From assembly GCA_025617745.1 (NCBI GenBank), contig CM046856.1:48922873-48986872 (forward strand): a stretch of DNA of 64,000 bases, given 5' to 3'. The notes under the pieces are model-generated. The model was given only the letters and a program-made list of their open reading frames with translations, was not told the origin of the DNA and did not search any database. Position 1 is the stretch's first letter. Each line of letters begins with the position of its first letter. The translations under genes and the position numbers were made by a program. This stretch comes from Heliocidaris erythrogramma. Lineage: Eukaryota; Echinodermata; Echinoidea; Camarodonta; Echinometridae. This document shows positions 61,346-64,000 of the stretch, piece by piece.

Positions 61346-63058
61346 TACGTCTCCAGACAGCTCTGCTTTCATGCTGCCCACCTCACCATAAGTTTCCAAA
61401 TCCCTTCTCATCTCATTTTCGTTCACTAAAGCTATTTCGTCACCTGGAACAACTCTCCGTAAACCAGGCCAAGATCAAAAGATTTCTAGTTCCCTCAGTT
61501 TCTACTAGGTATATCCCTTCCAAGTTGTTCTGGAATTCAGTGAAGGACCATTCTTCTAAGCTCTATGTTGATCATACTTTTCTGGTTTAAAGTTCAGACT
61601 GTGCTCCAGAAACGGTGACATTAGCATTATCCAACTGCTTCTGTCGGGTGTCATAATAATAGATCACTTGATTTGAGATAGGTGACTGCCTCCCCCCACC
61701 CCCAAAATATACTGTGTGAGTTGGGATTCAAAACGTAAGATTTTCTTGTTGTTTGAATGAAATGACTGGTTATACATGTAGTAGCAACAGGGGCCATTTT
61801 ATTATTTGTATGTGATGATTCTCCTATATCCTTTTTTTTATAACAAATGTCAATGACTAATAGATTGTACCTTTGTTTTGAAAAACACAAAGGAACAAGT
61901 TATCTTTATGGAATACATGTTGAAAATTGTAGTCCAAAAGGGTACTGGAAGCAATATTACATGAATGGTGAGCATATGATATGGATACTATGGAATTCAG
62001 TTGATTTCAATCCTCCATTTATGAGGATATGTATGATTAATAACTACATTCAGTTTGGGTTTGTAAAAAAAAAAGAAGATTCCTTTAATATGTACAAAAA
62101 AATATTGACAGAAGTTGGAGTGTATGTTACATATTTCCTTACTCTCATGTTTTCAGCATGAATTTATCAAAGAGGAAGATTTCACCTGGTAGACCTTTCA
62201 GATTATTTTTTTCACAATATCAGCGTGATATTATCTGATATAATGTGACTGAACTCCTTGTGACCTGTTGTTTTGTTGTTTTCCTTATGGGTACTATTTT
62301 AAAGAATTCTTTTGAGATATTTGATATTTATGTCAGAAAGTTTCAAGCAAAATAATCTCTTTGTGTGTCTACCTGATAAAATTGCCTACTCTTAGCGTAC
62401 CACAGCACTTTTCTCTGTATTTGCAATAGCGAGGTTGAAAATGCTAAATGTTCACTATTGATGATTTTTAGACCTATCCAAACAGAATTCAGAACTACAT
62501 TTTTTTTTAAAGCTGTAAATCACTTTTACTCTATAATGTTTGTGGATTGTCATATTTTTGAATATATCATTATAGTGTGTGTCACTTTTGTCATATCAGT
62601 TTTCACGTGGGAAATTTTCTTGACTTTCCCTAATATGATGACAGTCATACATACATGTGCCTGTAGTTGGAATGATTTTTTTTTTTTGGGGGGGGGTGAT
62701 TTAGGTCCATTATACATGAACACATTATTTGTATTGTTCTAAATGTTTTGTCTTTTATGTAAATAATTATGTATTTCATTGTCTTTTTTATGTATTTCAA
62801 TGAGCACCAGAACGTTAATCCATTTCCCCCATTTATGTATATTGCAGTTACTTTCACCCATTGTGTAAATACAAACATTGTATTCATATTTTTTGTCTGT
62901 TTATTTAATTTTTTTATCTTGTTTGTTTTTTGTTTGTTTTTCTTTTTTGGGTCACTGTATTTTTTTCTTCATGTGTAAAAATGTATTTACAACTTCATGA
63001 GTACTCACATCATATTGCAGAAGTTCTATTTATTTCATCTCATATTAATTATTTCTTT

Positions 63059-63060
<2 letters not shown>
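61346..63060. other. Intronic sequence
   Basis: AT-rich, with T- and G-rich runs near 62670-62697. Nothing else recognised. Confidence 0.4.
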
Positions 63061-63089
<29 letters not shown>

Positions 63090-63092
63090 TTT
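63061..63092 (+). repeat. (CT)n within the polypyrimidine region upstream of exon 4
   Basis: A pure CT run about 30 bases upstream of the exon 4 acceptor. Its length is probably variable between individuals. Confidence 0.85.
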
Positions 63093-63122
63093 TATCTCTT
63101 TATCTCTTTGTCTTTACATCAG

Positions 63123-63221
63123 TTTTCAGGAAGTGGGGAGGAGCCTACAGAGATGCCTGACATGCCTATCACATACTTCACCCAGTATGACGCTGAGACT
63201 CCATCAACTCCAAAAGTACTG
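63123..63221 (+). CDS. COL18A1-like: Multiplexin-type collagen exon 4: acidic Ser-Gly linker
   Basis: A 99-nt exon (33 codons, phase 0 on both sides) follows a long CT-rich tract ending TTTACATCAG and precedes a GTAAGC donor. It begins FSGSGEEPTEMPDMP and continues through ITYFTQYDAETPSTPKVL. SGSG-E-E is a strong glycosaminoglycan-attachment context, and the Pro/Thr/Glu-rich remainder fits the low-complexity spacer between TSPN and the collagenous region of types XV/XVIII. A second AG seven bases downstream (63128-63129) would start the exon at 63130 and shift the frame relative to exon 3, so the upstream acceptor is preferred. No Gly-X-Y repeat is in the window. Confidence 0.83.
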
Positions 63222-63717
63222 GTAAGCTCGCATCCCCATCAACATCCTGTTGCCATGGTGATGATGAGAACCACAAGGTTTCAGAGAGGGTGAACGAGAG
63301 GGTAGATGATGACTGTGGTGGCTGTTTCCACAAAAAAAATTATTTGGTGATTCTGATAAGGATGTAACTATATACTGATAACTGGGGGTTAGGAATGGGG
63401 ATGAAACATCCGAAAGTAGCCCTTGAAGATGAGGAGGGTGTATCTGTGGTAACACTGAGATACCTTTGGGTTAAGAATTGGGATGGTGGTATCCAAAAAT
63501 TCCCTTCCATTGATGTTTTGATGTAACTTGGTATCTGAACGAACCTCATGAAGATGATTGTATTGGTGTATAAAATTGAATTTGTTAAGGTAGAAGAGTT
63601 ACCATGGAGATGACAAGGGTAAGAATGGAATTAAGAAGAGGATGATCTTGGAAATACATACTTGCAAGAGAAGGGACATGAGGTTATGAGAAGGTATTGG
63701 TAATAATAATGTACAGC
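63222..63717 (+). other. Start of intron 4
   Basis: Follows the GTAAGC donor. No further exon or named repeat was recognised. Confidence 0.55.
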
Positions 63718-63782
63718 AATATATTTAGATGAGATAAAGGGAGGAGAATATATCTCCTCCCTTTATCTCCTCTAAATATATT
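63718..63782. repeat. Near-perfect 65-bp palindrome
   Basis: AATATATTTAGATGAGATAA runs into AGGGAGGAGA, followed by the complement TCTCCTCCCTTTATCTCCTC and TAAATATATT. The arms are about 30 bp with almost no loop. Confidence 0.85.
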
Positions 63783-63809
63783 CATCTCCTATGAAGATAG
63801 GAGATGAGA

Positions 63810-64000
63810 AAGAGAGAGGGTGAGAGAGAGAGAGAGAGAGAATGACAGAGAGAATGACAGAGAGGTGAAGATGAGAGTATAAAAGTGAGAGCAAAAATGA
63901 GAAAATGGGAAAGACAGAGAGAAAGAAGAAAGAGAAAGGGAGTGATGCAAAGAGAATGATTGAGAGCGAGAGAGAGAGAGAATGACAGAGGTGCAGACGA
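63810..64000. repeat. GA-rich tract with AATGACAGAGAG units
   Basis: (GA)n alternates with GAATGACAGAGA units to the end of the window. Confidence 0.85.

Larger units (their letters stand above)
43233..63122 (+). other. Intron 3 (19,890 bp), repeat-rich
   Basis: This long intron between two in-frame Ser-Gly exons contains Harbinger-like MITEs, a long palindrome, a SINE, a TTAA element, several short hairpins and many CT/GA tracts, described individually. Further small in-frame exons could be hidden here; I searched by eye for Ser-Gly or Gly-X-Y coding pieces with splice sites and found none I could support. Confidence 0.65.

Noticed and set aside
61100-61590. Open frames of 94-159 codons
   Set aside because: CT-rich low-complexity sequence; the non-repetitive remainder has no recognised motif.

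Overview
This is animal genomic DNA: AT-rich, intron-dominated and full of short transposons. It has GT-AG spliced exons and no bacterial gene layout, operon or CRISPR array. The style of the repeats suggests an echinoderm, most likely a sea urchin: miniature elements with GTTTCATAAA ends, tRNA-derived SINEs, abundant ACATGTA-type words and many poly-G and GA/CT tracts. The species call is inference; the collagen exons and the repeat boundaries are read directly from the sequence.

One gene is well supported, on the + strand in the right-hand 24 kb. Four exons fit together in frame. The first (39746-40299) encodes almost all of a thrombospondin-N/laminin-G-like (TSPN) domain. The second (41617-41685) carries that domain's last strand and second cysteine. 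The third (43173-43232) and fourth (63123-63221) encode short Ser-Gly-rich, partly acidic linkers that look like glycosaminoglycan attachment sites. TSPN followed by Ser-Gly acidic linkers is the N-terminal plan of multiplexin collagens (types XV and XVIII, basement-membrane proteoglycan collagens). The Gly-X-Y exons and the C-terminal endostatin region would lie beyond base 64000. The signal-peptide exon(s) were not found; they may lie upstream of the window or be hidden in the first 39.7 kb. Introns downstream of the TSPN exon are 1,317, 1,487 and 19,890 bp.

Bases 1-39745 hold no gene I can support. They contain a SINE, a GC-rich inverted-repeat element (2741-3600), TTAGGG-like degenerate tracts, a 1.3-kb pogo/Tigger-like non-autonomous element with TA duplications (27006-28314), several local tandem arrays, and a 1.55-kb satellite-like array of about 150-bp units enclosed by short inverted ends (37202-38753). 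Four elements have TTAA at one or both ends (piggyBac-like: 35834-36126, 38869-39340, 52163-52588, and a truncated one at 45611).

Two dispersed families dominate. One is a Harbinger-like MITE family with CAG/CTG target duplications; one copy sits six bases inside the splice donor of the TSPN exon. The other is a roughly 75-bp hairpin with arms close to AGCCAGAAGGGCGTTAACTC, present at least eleven times in both orientations and tandemly amplified as half-copies near 30 kb. I found no evidence for a novel multi-gene system. The points most worth a second look are the collagen gene structure, the hairpin family, the donor-site insertion and the two long palindromes.
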